From assembly GCA_002840125.1 (NCBI GenBank), contig PGZF01000001.1:558001-622000 (forward strand): a stretch of DNA of 64,000 nucleotides, in the 5' to 3' direction. Below the pieces are notes generated by a model, which was given only the letters and a program-made list of their open reading frames with translations, did no database searches and was not told where the DNA came from. This DNA is from Gammaproteobacteria bacterium HGW-Gammaproteobacteria-15 (lineage in GTDB: Bacteria > Pseudomonadota > Gammaproteobacteria > Enterobacterales > Alteromonadaceae). Numbering within the stretch: position 1 is the first letter of the stretch; the number at the start of each line of letters is the position of its first letter. The translations under genes were made by a program, and so were the position numbers. Positions 1 through 9,252 of the stretch are shown piece by piece.

Positions 1-641
1 GGCTGGTAGTCGAAATCTTTACGCACGTTGGATATCACATCTTCCGGCACCTGGATCACCACATCTACCTGATCGCGCACCTGCAGTTCCATAATGGCCT
101 GCTGTGCCGCAACATTTTCGTGGTTTTCAACCAGTAGGCGGGAAATATTACCGGCAAAAGGCGCTTCCAGCCGGGTGTAACTCAGCGCGGTTTCTGCCGT
201 GGATAAATCAGCCTGCGCTACCTGTAACTGGGCTTTGGCTTCATCATATACGGCTTGTGACACCAGCTTTTGGCTTATCAGCTGCTCAGAGCGGGTAAAC
301 TGGGTTTGCGATAGCTCAAAGCGGGCCCGGGCCTGATCCAGCTTGAGTTTAAAATCGGTATCATCCAGCCGGGCCAGCAACTGGCCTTTTTCAACGGCCT
401 GCCCCGGCCTAGCCACCAGCTGTACCAGTTTACCACTGACACGAAAAGTTAAACTGGCACGTTCTGTCGGTGCTACCACCGCCGGAAACTGCCGTACGGC
501 GCCCGTAGCATCTGCACTTACCTGATGCAGCTTTACCGGCCGTACCAGTTGCGCCGTTGATTCAGGTTCGGGTTTTGAACAAGCGTTAAGCAGTAATACA
601 GTGGATATTGACAGAAAAACAAGCGGCCGGAAGTGCAGCAT
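1..641 (-). CDS. RND efflux periplasmic adaptor lipoprotein (partial)
   Basis: Only the N-terminal 213 or so codons are inside the window; the gene continues past base 1. The product starts with a short hydrophobic signal ending in a lipobox (LLNAC, Cys21), so it is probably a lipoprotein facing the periplasm. After that come a lipoyl/barrel-sandwich half-motif, a coiled-coil hairpin rich in Gln, Ala and Leu (about residues 95-150), and the return half-motif (LEAPFAGNI). This order is typical of HlyD/MexA-type membrane fusion proteins that link an RND pump to an outer-membrane channel. The start at 641 has AGG nine bases upstream; an in-frame ATG at 650 is possible but its AGG lies directly against it. 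The pump gene would be expected beyond the left edge. Confidence 0.85.
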   Translation of the reverse strand, partial: MLHFRPLVFLSISTVLLLNACSKPEPESTAQLVRPVKLHQVSADATGAVRQFPAVVAPTERASLTFRVSGKLVQLVARPGQAVEKGQLLARLDDTDFKLKLDQARARFELSQTQFTRSEQLISQKLVSQAVYDEAKAQLQVAQADLSTAETALSYTRLEAPFAGNISRLLVENHENVAAQQAIMELQVRDQVDVVIQVPEDVISNVRKDFDYQ

Positions 642-763
642 AGGTATCATCCTGAAACGGTAATAAAACAAAGGTGCTGTTAAAGCGTAGCCAAATCTCT
701 GCGGAACGCTGTATTTAACATTAAAATCAGCCGGCTAACAGCATATTTTACTGTTACACCATG

Positions 764-789
764 AAAAAACCCGCCACTTCGGGCGGGTT
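764..789 (-). terminator. Rho-independent terminator of the outer-membrane protein gene
   Basis: An 8 bp GC-rich stem (AACCCGCC paired with GGCGGGTT) has a 6-base loop. On the minus strand it is followed by a run of T residues. It lies just downstream of the stop codon at 813. Confidence 0.85.
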
Positions 790-812
790 AGCTTCAGCCG
801 GGCTGATGTTAA

Positions 813-1598
813 TCAGAAACGGTAGCTGGCGCCCAGCATGTATACGTCATCATTGGTCAGGAAGTCATCAAACGTTACTGCAGCATGCAAAGCCAGATTC
901 GGCTGTAAATACCAACTGCCGCGCACAGTGATGCTGTCTTTATCGGCACTGACTACGTCATCTGACAACCAGTTGTACGCCAGACCTAACGAGATATTGC
1001 GGCCAAAATAATAATCGGCAGCCACACCAAACTCAGATTCATCCTGGTTTTTCTGATCCATGTAGCTGGCTTCGATATTAATAAAATTACCGTTTTCCAG
1101 TTTCAGTAATTTTTTCGTGCTCACGCCATATTCAGTATAGCTGCCCTCACCGTCTGGCCGGCTTTGGCGTGCATCCAGTTTTACCAGCCAGTCGCCACTA
1201 ACAAAATAACCCAGGCTGGCTTCAATAATGCGATCATCAGAACCGTTAAATTCATTAACATTAATTGCCGCATAGAAGTTATGCGCCATATCCTGATACA
1301 CACCACCGACTTCCCAGCCGCTGACGCTATAGTCAGGCTCACCCGGGAAATCCAAATTGCTGTAGCTGTAACCTGCATGTACGCTGGCATTACGGCTGAT
1401 AAACGCCGCTTCAGCATAAGGTACTGTGCCGTAACTTACCGGCGTTAAATAAAATTCATGCCGTAACGACCAGGTTTGTATTTCGCCGTTGCCCACATCA
1501 CCCCAGCCAAAACCGGCATCGGATTGGTGCTGATATGTATTTGCCATCGCAGAAACAGAGAAAGCGGCGATAAAAGAAGCTAATAAAGTACGTTTCAT
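813..1598 (-). CDS. Putative outer-membrane beta-barrel protein (porin-like)
   Basis: A 261-residue protein with a clear Sec signal peptide (MKRTLLASFIAAFSVSAMA). The mature part alternates short aromatic/polar strands with turns and ends in a C-terminal phenylalanine (GASYRF), the usual BAM-recognition signature of outer-membrane barrels. No enzymatic motif is visible. I chose the ATG at 1598, preceded by GGAAGGA, over an in-frame upstream start at 1646 that would bury the signal peptide. The gene is monocistronic, with its own terminator at 764-789. The exact family and substrate are not recognised; it resembles the small uncharacterised putative porins found in Alteromonadales. Confidence 0.75.
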   Translation of the reverse strand: MKRTLLASFIAAFSVSAMANTYQHQSDAGFGWGDVGNGEIQTWSLRHEFYLTPVSYGTVPYAEAAFISRNASVHAGYSYSNLDFPGEPDYSVSGWEVGGVYQDMAHNFYAAINVNEFNGSDDRIIEASLGYFVSGDWLVKLDARQSRPDGEGSYTEYGVSTKKLLKLENGNFINIEASYMDQKNQDESEFGVAADYYFGRNISLGLAYNWLSDDVVSADKDSITVRGSWYLQPNLALHAAVTFDDFLTNDDVYMLGASYRF

Positions 1599-1756
1599 AA
1601 TTGTCCTTCCTGATTGAATGCACAGGGGCTGTGTGTCAGGCACCAACCCGCGCGCATACTATGCAGTTATCACTGAACAATCAATGAACCTTAGCGGCTT
1701 TAAGGCCGCTGTTTTGCAACAGAATATTGCAATTGTACAAATCAGCAGCAGTACGA

Positions 1757-3754
1757 TTAAATTTCCAGCAGTGCTTGTTTTAACATATGCACTTTATCAC
1801 GCAGCTGGGCTGCCTGTTCAAACTCAAGATCACGGGCATGCTGCAGCATTTTTTGCTCCAGTTGCTTAATTTCAGCTTCTACCTGATAAGACGTTTTACC
1901 TTTAATCATTCTGACTTTTTCTGCCACCATCGGCAGTGTCGGGCTGGCATCCTGGCCTAAGTCCATAACATCGGCAATTTTCTTCTTAATAGCGGTAGGT
2001 GAAATACCATGCTCAAGGTTAAATTGCTGCTGCTTGGCACGGCGCCGGTCTGTTTCATCTATTGCCCGTTGCATCGAGCCGGTAATGCGATCGGCATAAA
2101 GTATCGCCCGGCCTTCAAGGTTACGCGCTGCACGACCGATAGTTTGAATAAGCGAACGCTCTGAGCGCAAAAAGCCTTCTTTGTCTGCATCCAGTATCGC
2201 CACCAGCGACACTTCGGGAATATCTAAGCCTTCGCGCAGCAGGTTAATGCCCACCAGCACGTCGAATACGCCCAGGCGCAAATCGCGGATAATCTCCATC
2301 CGCTCTACGGTATCAATATCCGAGTGCAGGTAACGTACTCTGACGCCATGCTCATTCAGATAATCGGTTAAATCCTCGGCCATTTTTTTCGTTAGAGTGG
2401 TAACCAGCACCCGCTCTTTACGATCGGCACGGATAAAGGCTTCCGACAGCAAATCATCCACCTGCGTTGCCACCGGACGGATCTCAATCAGCGGATCAAC
2501 CAGGCCGGTGGGCCGCACTACCTGCTCGACCACTTCACCGGCAGATTGCTCCAGCTCATACACGGCCGGTGTTGCCGACACATAAATACGCTGCGGCGCT
2601 ATGGCTTCAAACTCATCAAATTTCAGCGGCCGGTTATCCAACGCCGAGGGCAGACGAAAGCCATAGTTAACCAGGTTTTCTTTGCGTGAGCGGTCACCTT
2701 TATACATAGCGCCAATTTGCGACACCGTAACGTGTGACTCATCAATAAACATCAGGCCGTCGGCCGGAAAATAATCCAGTAAGGTTGGCGGTGGCTCGCC
2801 GTTGGCGCGGCCGGATAAATAGCGCGAGTAGTTTTCGATGCCCGAGCAGTAGCCCAGTTCGACCATCATTTCTATATCAAATAAGGTACGCTGGCTTAAA
2901 CGTTGCTCTTCTACCAGCTTATTATTGGCCAATAGCTCATCACGGCGCTGTTTCAGCTCTACTTTAATTTCATCTACCGCAGCAAGTATTTTTTCGCGCG
3001 GCGTAACATAGTGCGTTTTTGGATAAACGGTATAGCGGGTCACCACTTTATCTACCGCGCCGGTTAACGGGTCAAAAATACTGATGCGCTCAATTTCTTC
3101 ATCAAACAGCTCTACCCTGACAGCAATGTCGTCTGACTCGGCCGGGAAAATATCAATCACATCACCACGCACCCGGTAAGTAGCGCGCTGAAACTCGATG
3201 TCGTTGCGGCTGTATTGCAACTCGGCAAGGCGGCGTAAAATAAAGCGCTGATCAACAATGTCGCCTACTTTTAAATGCAGCAGCATTTTCATATAGGATT
3301 CCGGATCGCCAAGGCCGTAAATAGCCGACACTGAAGCAATAATCACAACATCACGCCGCTCCATCAGTGCCTTGGTTGCCGATAAGCGCATTTGCTCGAT
3401 GTGCTCGTTAATAGAGGAATCTTTTTCAATAAAGGTATCGGTAGAGGGCACGTAGGCTTCGGGCTGGTAATAGTCGTAGTACGACACAAAGTATTCCACC
3501 GCATTATTCGGGAAGAACTCTTTCATCTCACCGTAAAGCTGCGCCGCCAGCGTTTTATTATGCGCCATGATCAGCGTTGGCCGGTCTACCCGCGCGATAA
3601 CATTGGCCATAGTAAAGGTTTTACCGGAGCCGGTAACGCCGAGCAACGTCTGGTGTGCCAGGCCGGCTTCCAGGCCTTCTACCAGTTTATTAATGGCTTC
3701 GGGCTGATCACCGGCGGGTTGGTAATGTGATACCAGCTCAAATGCACGTGTCAT
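1757..3754 (-). CDS. uvrB: UvrABC excision nuclease subunit B
   Basis: A 665-residue protein, close to the usual 670. UvrB is the damage-verifying helicase-like subunit of nucleotide excision repair; UvrA loads it and it recruits UvrC. Walker A is GVTGSGKT at residues 39-46. The aromatic beta-hairpin that clamps the strand ([10 protein letters not shown], about 92-101) is intact, as are a DES-type motif II (FIDESH), helicase motifs V/VI ([18 protein letters not shown]) and a C-terminal UVR domain that contacts UvrC. The ATG overlaps the stop codon of the upstream MATE gene by four bases (ATGA), so the two are probably co-translated. No LexA box was looked for systematically. Confidence 0.97.
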   Translation of the reverse strand: MTRAFELVSHYQPAGDQPEAINKLVEGLEAGLAHQTLLGVTGSGKTFTMANVIARVDRPTLIMAHNKTLAAQLYGEMKEFFPNNAVEYFVSYYDYYQPEAYVPSTDTFIEKDSSINEHIEQMRLSATKALMERRDVVIIASVSAIYGLGDPESYMKMLLHLKVGDIVDQRFILRRLAELQYSRNDIEFQRATYRVRGDVIDIFPAESDDIAVRVELFDEEIERISIFDPLTGAVDKVVTRYTVYPKTHYVTPREKILAAVDEIKVELKQRRDELLANNKLVEEQRLSQRTLFDIEMMVELGYCSGIENYSRYLSGRANGEPPPTLLDYFPADGLMFIDESHVTVSQIGAMYKGDRSRKENLVNYGFRLPSALDNRPLKFDEFEAIAPQRIYVSATPAVYELEQSAGEVVEQVVRPTGLVDPLIEIRPVATQVDDLLSEAFIRADRKERVLVTTLTKKMAEDLTDYLNEHGVRVRYLHSDIDTVERMEIIRDLRLGVFDVLVGINLLREGLDIPEVSLVAILDADKEGFLRSERSLIQTIGRAARNLEGRAILYADRITGSMQRAIDETDRRRAKQQQFNLEHGISPTAIKKKIADVMDLGQDASPTLPMVAEKVRMIKGKTSYQVEAEIKQLEQKMLQHARDLEFEQAAQLRDKVHMLKQALLEI

Positions 3755-5112
3755 ATTGTGATCTCCTGCTGTGAACGCTGTATAGCCCGGTTAAACCAAT
3801 ACCAGGCCAGGGCTGCAGTAAATATATTTGCGACTACGCAGCCAATAAACAAGCCGGTAACGCCATAGAGTTTGCCACCAAGCCAGGCCAGCGGTACATA
3901 AAATACAAATAAGCGGATCACACTTAACAACAGCGCACTGCCTGGCTGGTGTAACGCATTAAAAGAGGAGTTGGTTAAAATGGTAATGCCCTGCAGGCCA
4001 TATGCCAGCGGCACTATCCAGAGAAACTGGCAGATAATGCGCACTACTTCGGCTTCACTGCTAAACAGTCTGGCCAGAGGCAATGCCAGTACTGCCAGCA
4101 ACAGATAAATAGCCAACTGCCATAACAGCACAAAACGGCCACATAAACGGTAGGCTTGCTGCACCCGGCCTAACAAACCAGCACCATAGTTCTGGCTGAC
4201 AAAAGGCGGTAATGTCATCGACAGTGCCAGCACCACCAAACAGGCTATGCTTTCAATCCGGGCGCCAACGCCAAATGCCGCTACTGCCGAGGCACCATAA
4301 TTGGCCAATATTGCCGTTAGCACAGCCATTGCCAGCGGCGTTAACATATTGGCACCGGCGGCCGGTAAGCCGATACGTAAAATTTTACGGCATACCAGAT
4401 TTAACTGGGTGGCGTTGATCCAACTGGTGCTGATCAGATCGCGCTTAACCAGCAAATAAATAATTAATACCGAGCCAAATACCCACGAAACTAATGTGGC
4501 TATCGCCGCGCCCTGCATGCCAAGCGCCGGTATCGGCCCCAGGCCAAAAATCAGCAGCGGGTCAAGCACCGCATTTACCAGGCCCGAGCACGCCATAATA
4601 ATGCTGGGTGTTTTGGTGTCGCCAGCGGCACGCAACACGGCATTACCTACCATCGGCAACGCCAGCAGCACGGCACCGGCAAACCAGACATCCATATACT
4701 GGCGGATATACACTAAAATCGTGTCACTGGCCCCCAACAGGCCGAACAGGGTATCGGTAAACAAATAGCCCGGTATCGCCAGCAGTGCCACCAAAATACC
4801 GGATAACCACAAAGCCACCTGGCCATCGGTACGTGCTTCGGTTAAACGCCCGGCACCCAGTGCTTTGGCAATAACGGCAGAAGTACCAATACTCAGGCCT
4901 ATTACCAGGCTGATCAGGGCAAACGAAATGGGAAAAGTAAAACTGATCGCCGCCAGTTGCTCAGTACCGAGCATACTGATAAAAAAGGTATCGACCAGGT
5001 TGAATGTCATTAATGTGATCATCCCCACCAGCATGGGTAATGTCATCGCCACCAGCGTTGCCTTAATATCATCATGAATTAATGAAGGTTTAATACGGGA
5101 AGAGGTAGTCAT
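3751..5112 (-). CDS. MATE family efflux transporter
   Basis: About 453 residues with twelve hydrophobic segments in two six-helix halves, as in multidrug and toxic compound extrusion (MATE) proteins, which export cationic compounds in exchange for Na+ or H+. The N-terminal half has the conserved PMLVGMITL and [17 protein letters not shown] stretches. The start at 5112 gives the usual short cytoplasmic N-terminus (MTTSSRIKP); another in-frame ATG lies at 5139, but neither has a strong ribosome site. It overlaps uvrB by four bases. The substrate cannot be inferred. Confidence 0.9.
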   Translation of the reverse strand: MTTSSRIKPSLIHDDIKATLVAMTLPMLVGMITLMTFNLVDTFFISMLGTEQLAAISFTFPISFALISLVIGLSIGTSAVIAKALGAGRLTEARTDGQVALWLSGILVALLAIPGYLFTDTLFGLLGASDTILVYIRQYMDVWFAGAVLLALPMVGNAVLRAAGDTKTPSIIMACSGLVNAVLDPLLIFGLGPIPALGMQGAAIATLVSWVFGSVLIIYLLVKRDLISTSWINATQLNLVCRKILRIGLPAAGANMLTPLAMAVLTAILANYGASAVAAFGVGARIESIACLVVLALSMTLPPFVSQNYGAGLLGRVQQAYRLCGRFVLLWQLAIYLLLAVLALPLARLFSSEAEVVRIICQFLWIVPLAYGLQGITILTNSSFNALHQPGSALLLSVIRLFVFYVPLAWLGGKLYGVTGLFIGCVVANIFTAALAWYWFNRAIQRSQQEITI

Positions 5113-5600
5113 AATTACAGCTTTTAACCGGCATGGCACTATTGTAGAGAAAAGCCACCGCTACGGCCACGTTAATTTCCCGGCTTTTGCTGCTAACGCA
5201 GGCTTATTTTGCTGAAATTATCTGCTAAACGGCAAAATAGTTCACAATTCCGCCGTGCTTATTTCGTGCCAGTTATTTATTTTCCGGCAGATCATCAATT
5301 TGCAACAACAATATCTATGCCATTGTTTTTATTGAATTAAAAAATTCATCGCAACTTGCTTGACCTGCTTGCATCTCAACAGAATCAAGCCTTCGCCGAC
5401 GAAACCACCATACAACTCACAGACTTATCCACAGCTTCTGTGGGTAAGTGTGGCCAGCACCCGACAATACTGGTGTAGCAGTAGCCAGCCTGGCCGCCGT
5501 TTATGACTAAAGTATTGCGCCGTTACTGCAGCTAAAAGCAGCGCTTTGTTTAAACATTATGCAAGTGATACAAGTTGGCGAAAATCCCTGTGGCAAAGTG
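5113..5600. other. Intergenic region between the MATE gene and the tRNA cluster
   Basis: About 490 bases without a credible gene. It must hold the leader and promoter of the divergent MATE-uvrB pair. I see no RNA gene, repeat array or clear riboswitch in it. Its right end runs into the tRNA promoter. Confidence 0.5.
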
Positions 5601-5629
5601 TTGACAGAGGGTATAGCTGGCATTAGTAT
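5601..5629 (+). promoter_or_regulatory. Sigma-70 promoter of the tRNA-Asn cluster
   Basis: A perfect -35 box TTGACA (5601-5606), a 17-base spacer and -10 TAGTAT (5624-5629) lie about 20 bases before the first tRNA. A GC-rich discriminator (GCGCCCC) follows, as is common for stringently controlled stable-RNA promoters. The stringent control is inferred. Confidence 0.8.
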
Positions 5630-5649
5630 TGCGCCCCGTTGAATGCTGT

Positions 5650-5726
5650 TCCCTAGTAGCTCAGTTGGTTAGAGCGGCGGACTGTTAATCCGTAGGTCAC
5701 TGGTTCGAGTCCAGTCTGGGGAGCCA
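5650..5726 (+). tRNA. tRNA-Asn (anticodon GUU), copy 1
   Basis: A 77-base cloverleaf with the 3' CCA encoded. The acceptor stem TCCCTAG pairs with CTGGGGA. The anticodon loop CTGTTAA carries GTT and the T arm GGTTCGAGTCC is canonical. It is first of three copies behind the 5601-5629 promoter. Confidence 0.97.
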
Positions 5727-5755
5727 ACAGCAAACAACATATCAGGTTATACCCT

Positions 5756-5832
5756 TCCCTAGTAGCTCAGTTGGTTAGAGCGGCGGACTGTTAATCCGTA
5801 GGTCACTGGTTCGAGTCCAGTCTGGGGAGCCA
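5756..5832 (+). tRNA. tRNA-Asn (anticodon GUU), copy 2
   Basis: Same sequence as copy 1, with GTT anticodon and encoded CCA, 29 bases downstream of it. It is probably part of the same transcript. Confidence 0.97.
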
Positions 5833-5854
5833 TTTTTCAGCGTTTATCTTCTAT

Positions 5855-5931
5855 TCCCTAGTAGCTCAGTTGGTTAGAGCGGCGGACTGTTAATCCGTAG
5901 GTCACTGGTTCGAGTCCAGTCTGGGGAGCCA
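5855..5931 (+). tRNA. tRNA-Asn (anticodon GUU), copy 3
   Basis: Third copy with the same sequence, 22 bases after copy 2, with GTT anticodon and encoded CCA. No strong terminator is visible directly after it. Confidence 0.97.
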
Positions 5932-6074
5932 AACTCAACTGCTGTTTTCCCTGCGTCTGTCGCTATTTGTTTATTTCCCACTATTTTTTTGATTTAATTA
6001 GCTTTCTATTGCGCCTGCCTAAACCTATATTAAGCGTTAGGACAAGGAAACAGTTAATCTGGTGGTCATTGCTT

Positions 6075-8000
6075 ATGAGAATATTCCGTACTTTGCTTAT
6101 CAGCCAACTGCTGTCTGCGTTTTTATTAGCAGCCATCGCCCTGACCGCTCTGGTGCTGTACACTCAACAACAACTGGATAACGATCAACAACACGCCACC
6201 GTAGCCATTGAGCAAATTCTCAGCCACCACCTTACCGGTGACGGCAAAATACTCAGCCGCCAGCTCGACCGCAGCTTCGCCTTAAAAAGCTTACGTATCA
6301 GCCAGCTTGATGGCACTGTATTACATGAACAAAATCAGAACATCAATAATGCCGCTATTGCTACTGCAGTGCTGGAGCTGTTTGGCAGTGAGTTTAAACA
6401 GCAAACCGTGCGCAATCAGGAACAGAATATTCAAATCAGCTATCAGCTGGATTTCAGCCAGCGGTTACAGGCATTCCTGCAGTTACTGCTACTGCTGATA
6501 CTAACGCCTTTTGTTATCGGCTGGTTGCCGGTGCTGATGAGCAAAAGCAGTATTAACCGCAGCTATAAGCGCACCACCGCTGCAGTTAACGAGTTAATTG
6601 ACCGCTTTATTGTTGATCCACAAAAAAGCGAACCCGACTGGAATAAAATTCCGCCGGAATTTGCCGATATTAATGTCGCTTTACAAAAGCTGGCGCATTA
6701 TACCCGCAGCCAGTACAACGAAATGACCAGCAATGCGCATCAGATCGCTGAAGAAGCTTATAAAGATCCGGTTACCGATTTACCAAACCGTAACCGCTTT
6801 GTGCAATATTATGAAGAAAATATCCGCCAGAACGAGCAAAACGATTTTGGTGTTTTTGCTATTACCCGCTGCACCGAACTGCAGGCATTAAACCAAACCC
6901 GCGGCTATCAGGAAGGTGACAGCTATATTCGTGAAGTGGCGAATATTGTAAAAAAGCTGGCTGACAATTATAAAGACAACCGCGTTTACCGGCTTAACAG
7001 CTCAGACTTTGGCATTTTGCTGCCAAGAGTCACGCCCAAAGAAGCGGAAAACTTTGCCCTGCAATTGCAAAGCCGGCTGAATGAATATCAGAAAATGGCC
7101 GAGCTGGATTCAGTCGCCTATTCAGGCCTGGTGAGCTATGAATCAGGTAAAGCCCTGGGCGAATTGCTGGCCGTAGCCGATACCTCGATCAGCCTGGCAC
7201 AAACCAAACAACCCAATGCCTGGCACCTGCAAAAAGAATCATCCGGTTTAGATATGACCAATGGCAGTTACGGTAACCAGAACTGGCGTAATGTTATTGA
7301 TGACGTGCTGACAAACCATCGCATCGCCTTACTGGTGCAACTTATTCAACCGGCTAACCGCTCAGCTAAAGCTTACTCAGAAATTCTGGTGCGGTTTAAA
7401 ACCCAGGAAAACCAGGTACTGCCTACTGCGTCATTTTTAGCCATGGCAGAAAAACTGGACCGCATAGTACAGGTTGACCGGCTGATCATTGAAACCGCGT
7501 TAACCACTATTAAAAATAAAAACCTGCAGGATCAATATTTTGGTTTAAACCTGTCGGCCCGTTGTGTGCATGACGACCAGTTTATTATCTGGCTGGAGCG
7601 GCGTTTATTAAAAGATGCCCATATCGCTGCCAAACTGATATTTGAAGTCACTGAATTTGGTTTGCAGCAAAACCTGAAAACCAGCAAACGCTTTATTGAT
7701 ATGGTGCACCGCGCCGGCGCCCGTGTCACAGTGGAAAAATTTGGTGTGGGTATTACCTCATTTAAGTTTTTCCGTGATCTGAAGCCCGATTACGTCAAAA
7801 TGGATGGCAGCTACACCCGCCATATTAATGATGACAAAAACAACCAGTATTTTATGCGGCTGATGATCGACTTAGCCCACCGTATTGGTGTGGGCGTCTT
7901 TGCTGAAAGTGTTGAAACCCAGGAAGAAAAACATATGCTGGAATCCCTGTTTATTGATGGCAATCAGGGGTATTACATCGGTAAACCAGCGCCAATTTAA
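6075..8000 (+). CDS. Membrane protein with degenerate GGDEF and EAL domains (CsrD/LapD-like)
   Basis: A 641-residue protein. A first membrane helix (about residues 9-31) is followed by a periplasmic segment resembling the LapD/MoxY N-terminal domain, a second helix (about 130-155), a HAMP-like linker, then GGDEF (from about 231) and EAL domains. The GGDEF signature is replaced by LNSSDF (307-312). In the EAL domain the first motif is EIL (436-438) and the metal-binding DDFG site reads EKFG (554-557). Diguanylate cyclase and phosphodiesterase activity are therefore unlikely. Size, order and degeneracy fit CsrD, which promotes CsrB/C RNA turnover, or a LapD-type c-di-GMP receptor; I cannot decide which. 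The ATG at 6075, with GGTGG upstream, is preferred over an in-frame TTG at 5967. Confidence 0.8.
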   Translation: MRIFRTLLISQLLSAFLLAAIALTALVLYTQQQLDNDQQHATVAIEQILSHHLTGDGKILSRQLDRSFALKSLRISQLDGTVLHEQNQNINNAAIATAVLELFGSEFKQQTVRNQEQNIQISYQLDFSQRLQAFLQLLLLLILTPFVIGWLPVLMSKSSINRSYKRTTAAVNELIDRFIVDPQKSEPDWNKIPPEFADINVALQKLAHYTRSQYNEMTSNAHQIAEEAYKDPVTDLPNRNRFVQYYEENIRQNEQNDFGVFAITRCTELQALNQTRGYQEGDSYIREVANIVKKLADNYKDNRVYRLNSSDFGILLPRVTPKEAENFALQLQSRLNEYQKMAELDSVAYSGLVSYESGKALGELLAVADTSISLAQTKQPNAWHLQKESSGLDMTNGSYGNQNWRNVIDDVLTNHRIALLVQLIQPANRSAKAYSEILVRFKTQENQVLPTASFLAMAEKLDRIVQVDRLIIETALTTIKNKNLQDQYFGLNLSARCVHDDQFIIWLERRLLKDAHIAAKLIFEVTEFGLQQNLKTSKRFIDMVHRAGARVTVEKFGVGITSFKFFRDLKPDYVKMDGSYTRHINDDKNNQYFMRLMIDLAHRIGVGVFAESVETQEEKHMLESLFIDGNQGYYIGKPAPI

Positions 8001-8115
8001 TACCACGATGGCGGCTGTGCTTAAATACCAGCCGCCAAGCCCCTACGCTTTGTCCGGTTGTGTCACAAGCCGCTTAATTGCATAATATGCGCCTGATTTT
8101 TGCCTGAGCGATACG

Positions 8116-8697
8116 ATGACTGAATTTTTGCTGTTGTTAATCAGTACGGTGCTGGTAAATAACTTTGTACTGGTAAAGTTTTTGGGCCTGTGCCCCTTTA
8201 TGGGCGTGTCCGGCAAACTGGAAACGGCCATTGGTATGTCGCTGGCGACTACCTTTGTGCTTACGCTGGCTTCACTGTGTAGTTATCTGGTTGATCACTA
8301 CCTGCTGGCACCGCTTGATTTACTTTATCTGCGTACGCTGGCATTTATTCTGGTTATAGCAGTAGTCGTGCAGTTTACTGAAATGGTCGTGCACAAAACC
8401 AGCCCCACTCTGTATCGCTTATTAGGTATTTTTTTGCCGCTGATTACCACCAACTGCGCCGTGCTTGGCGTGGCGCTGTTAAATGTGAATGAACGACATA
8501 ACTTTATTAATTCCGTGATTTACGGCTTTGGTGCAGCAGCTGGTTTCTCTCTGGTATTGATCCTGTTTGCCGCCATGCGTGAACGGCTGGCAGCGGCCGA
8601 TGTACCGCTACCGTTTAAAGGCGCCGCTATTGCCATGATCACTGCCGGCTTAATGTCTCTGGCCTTTATGGGCTTTACCGGCCTGGTAAAAGCCTGA
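8116..8697 (+). CDS. rnfA: Electron transport complex subunit RnfA/RsxA
   Basis: A 193-residue integral membrane protein with six hydrophobic segments, first gene of rnfABCDGE. RnfA and RnfE are paired, inversely oriented subunits that hold a membrane-embedded iron-sulfur centre. The conserved half-site [16 protein letters not shown] and a second cysteine (TTNCAVLG) are both present. The Rnf/Rsx complex couples electron transfer between NADH and ferredoxin-type carriers to Na+ or H+ movement; in E. coli it keeps SoxR reduced. The stop overlaps the rnfB start by one base (TGATG). Confidence 0.97.
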   Translation: MTEFLLLLISTVLVNNFVLVKFLGLCPFMGVSGKLETAIGMSLATTFVLTLASLCSYLVDHYLLAPLDLLYLRTLAFILVIAVVVQFTEMVVHKTSPTLYRLLGIFLPLITTNCAVLGVALLNVNERHNFINSVIYGFGAAAGFSLVLILFAAMRERLAAADVPLPFKGAAIAMITAGLMSLAFMGFTGLVKA

Positions 8698-9248
8698 TGA
8701 CTTTACTCACTGCCCTGATTGCTTTAGGTACACTGGCACTGATATTTGGTGCTGTGCTGGGTTATGCCGCCATTCGCTTTAAAGTAGAAAGCGACCCGCT
8801 GGTTGAACAAATTGACGACATACTGCCGCAAACCCAGTGCGGCCAGTGCGGATACCCTGGTTGCCGGCCTTATGCGCAAGCCATAGCCAACGGCGATGAC
8901 ATTAACAAATGCCCGCCGGGCGGCGAAGCCACTATTCGTAAACTGGCCGATTTAATGGGCGTTGAAGCCAAACCGCTGAACGAAGCGCAGACCGAAAACG
9001 TAAAACGGGTTGCTTATATTCGTGAAGATGAATGTATTGGCTGCACCAAATGTATTCAGGCGTGCCCGGTTGATGCCATTGTCGGCGCATCCAAACTGAT
9101 GCACACAGTACTGGCAGACGAATGCACAGGTTGTGATCTCTGTGTAGAGCCCTGCCCGGTAGATTGTATAGATATGATACCGGTTGCCACCACGCCAGAG
9201 CGCTGGAAGTGGGATTTAGCAGCAATTCCGGTTCGGATGGTGGAGTAG
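8697..9248 (+). CDS. rnfB: Electron transport complex subunit RnfB/RsxB
   Basis: 183 residues. An N-terminal membrane anchor is followed by the four-cysteine cluster site CGQCGYPGC plus a downstream Cys. Two 4Fe-4S ferredoxin motifs follow ([12 protein letters not shown] and [12 protein letters not shown]). RnfB is the ferredoxin-like entry point or relay of the complex. The length matches the short enterobacterial-type RnfB. Confidence 0.97.
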   Translation: MTLLTALIALGTLALIFGAVLGYAAIRFKVESDPLVEQIDDILPQTQCGQCGYPGCRPYAQAIANGDDINKCPPGGEATIRKLADLMGVEAKPLNEAQTENVKRVAYIREDECIGCTKCIQACPVDAIVGASKLMHTVLADECTGCDLCVEPCPVDCIDMIPVATTPERWKWDLAAIPVRMVE

Positions 9249-9252
9249 CGCC

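Noticed and set aside
1693..1710. AGCGGC/GCCGCT hairpin between uvrB and the outer-membrane protein gene
   Set aside because: Stem is short and no T-run follows on the minus strand, so I do not call it a uvrB terminator.
5650..5931. tRNA-Asn cluster as an integration site of a genomic island
   Set aside because: No integrase, no partial tRNA repeat and no compositional change next to the tRNAs; the downstream genes are core.
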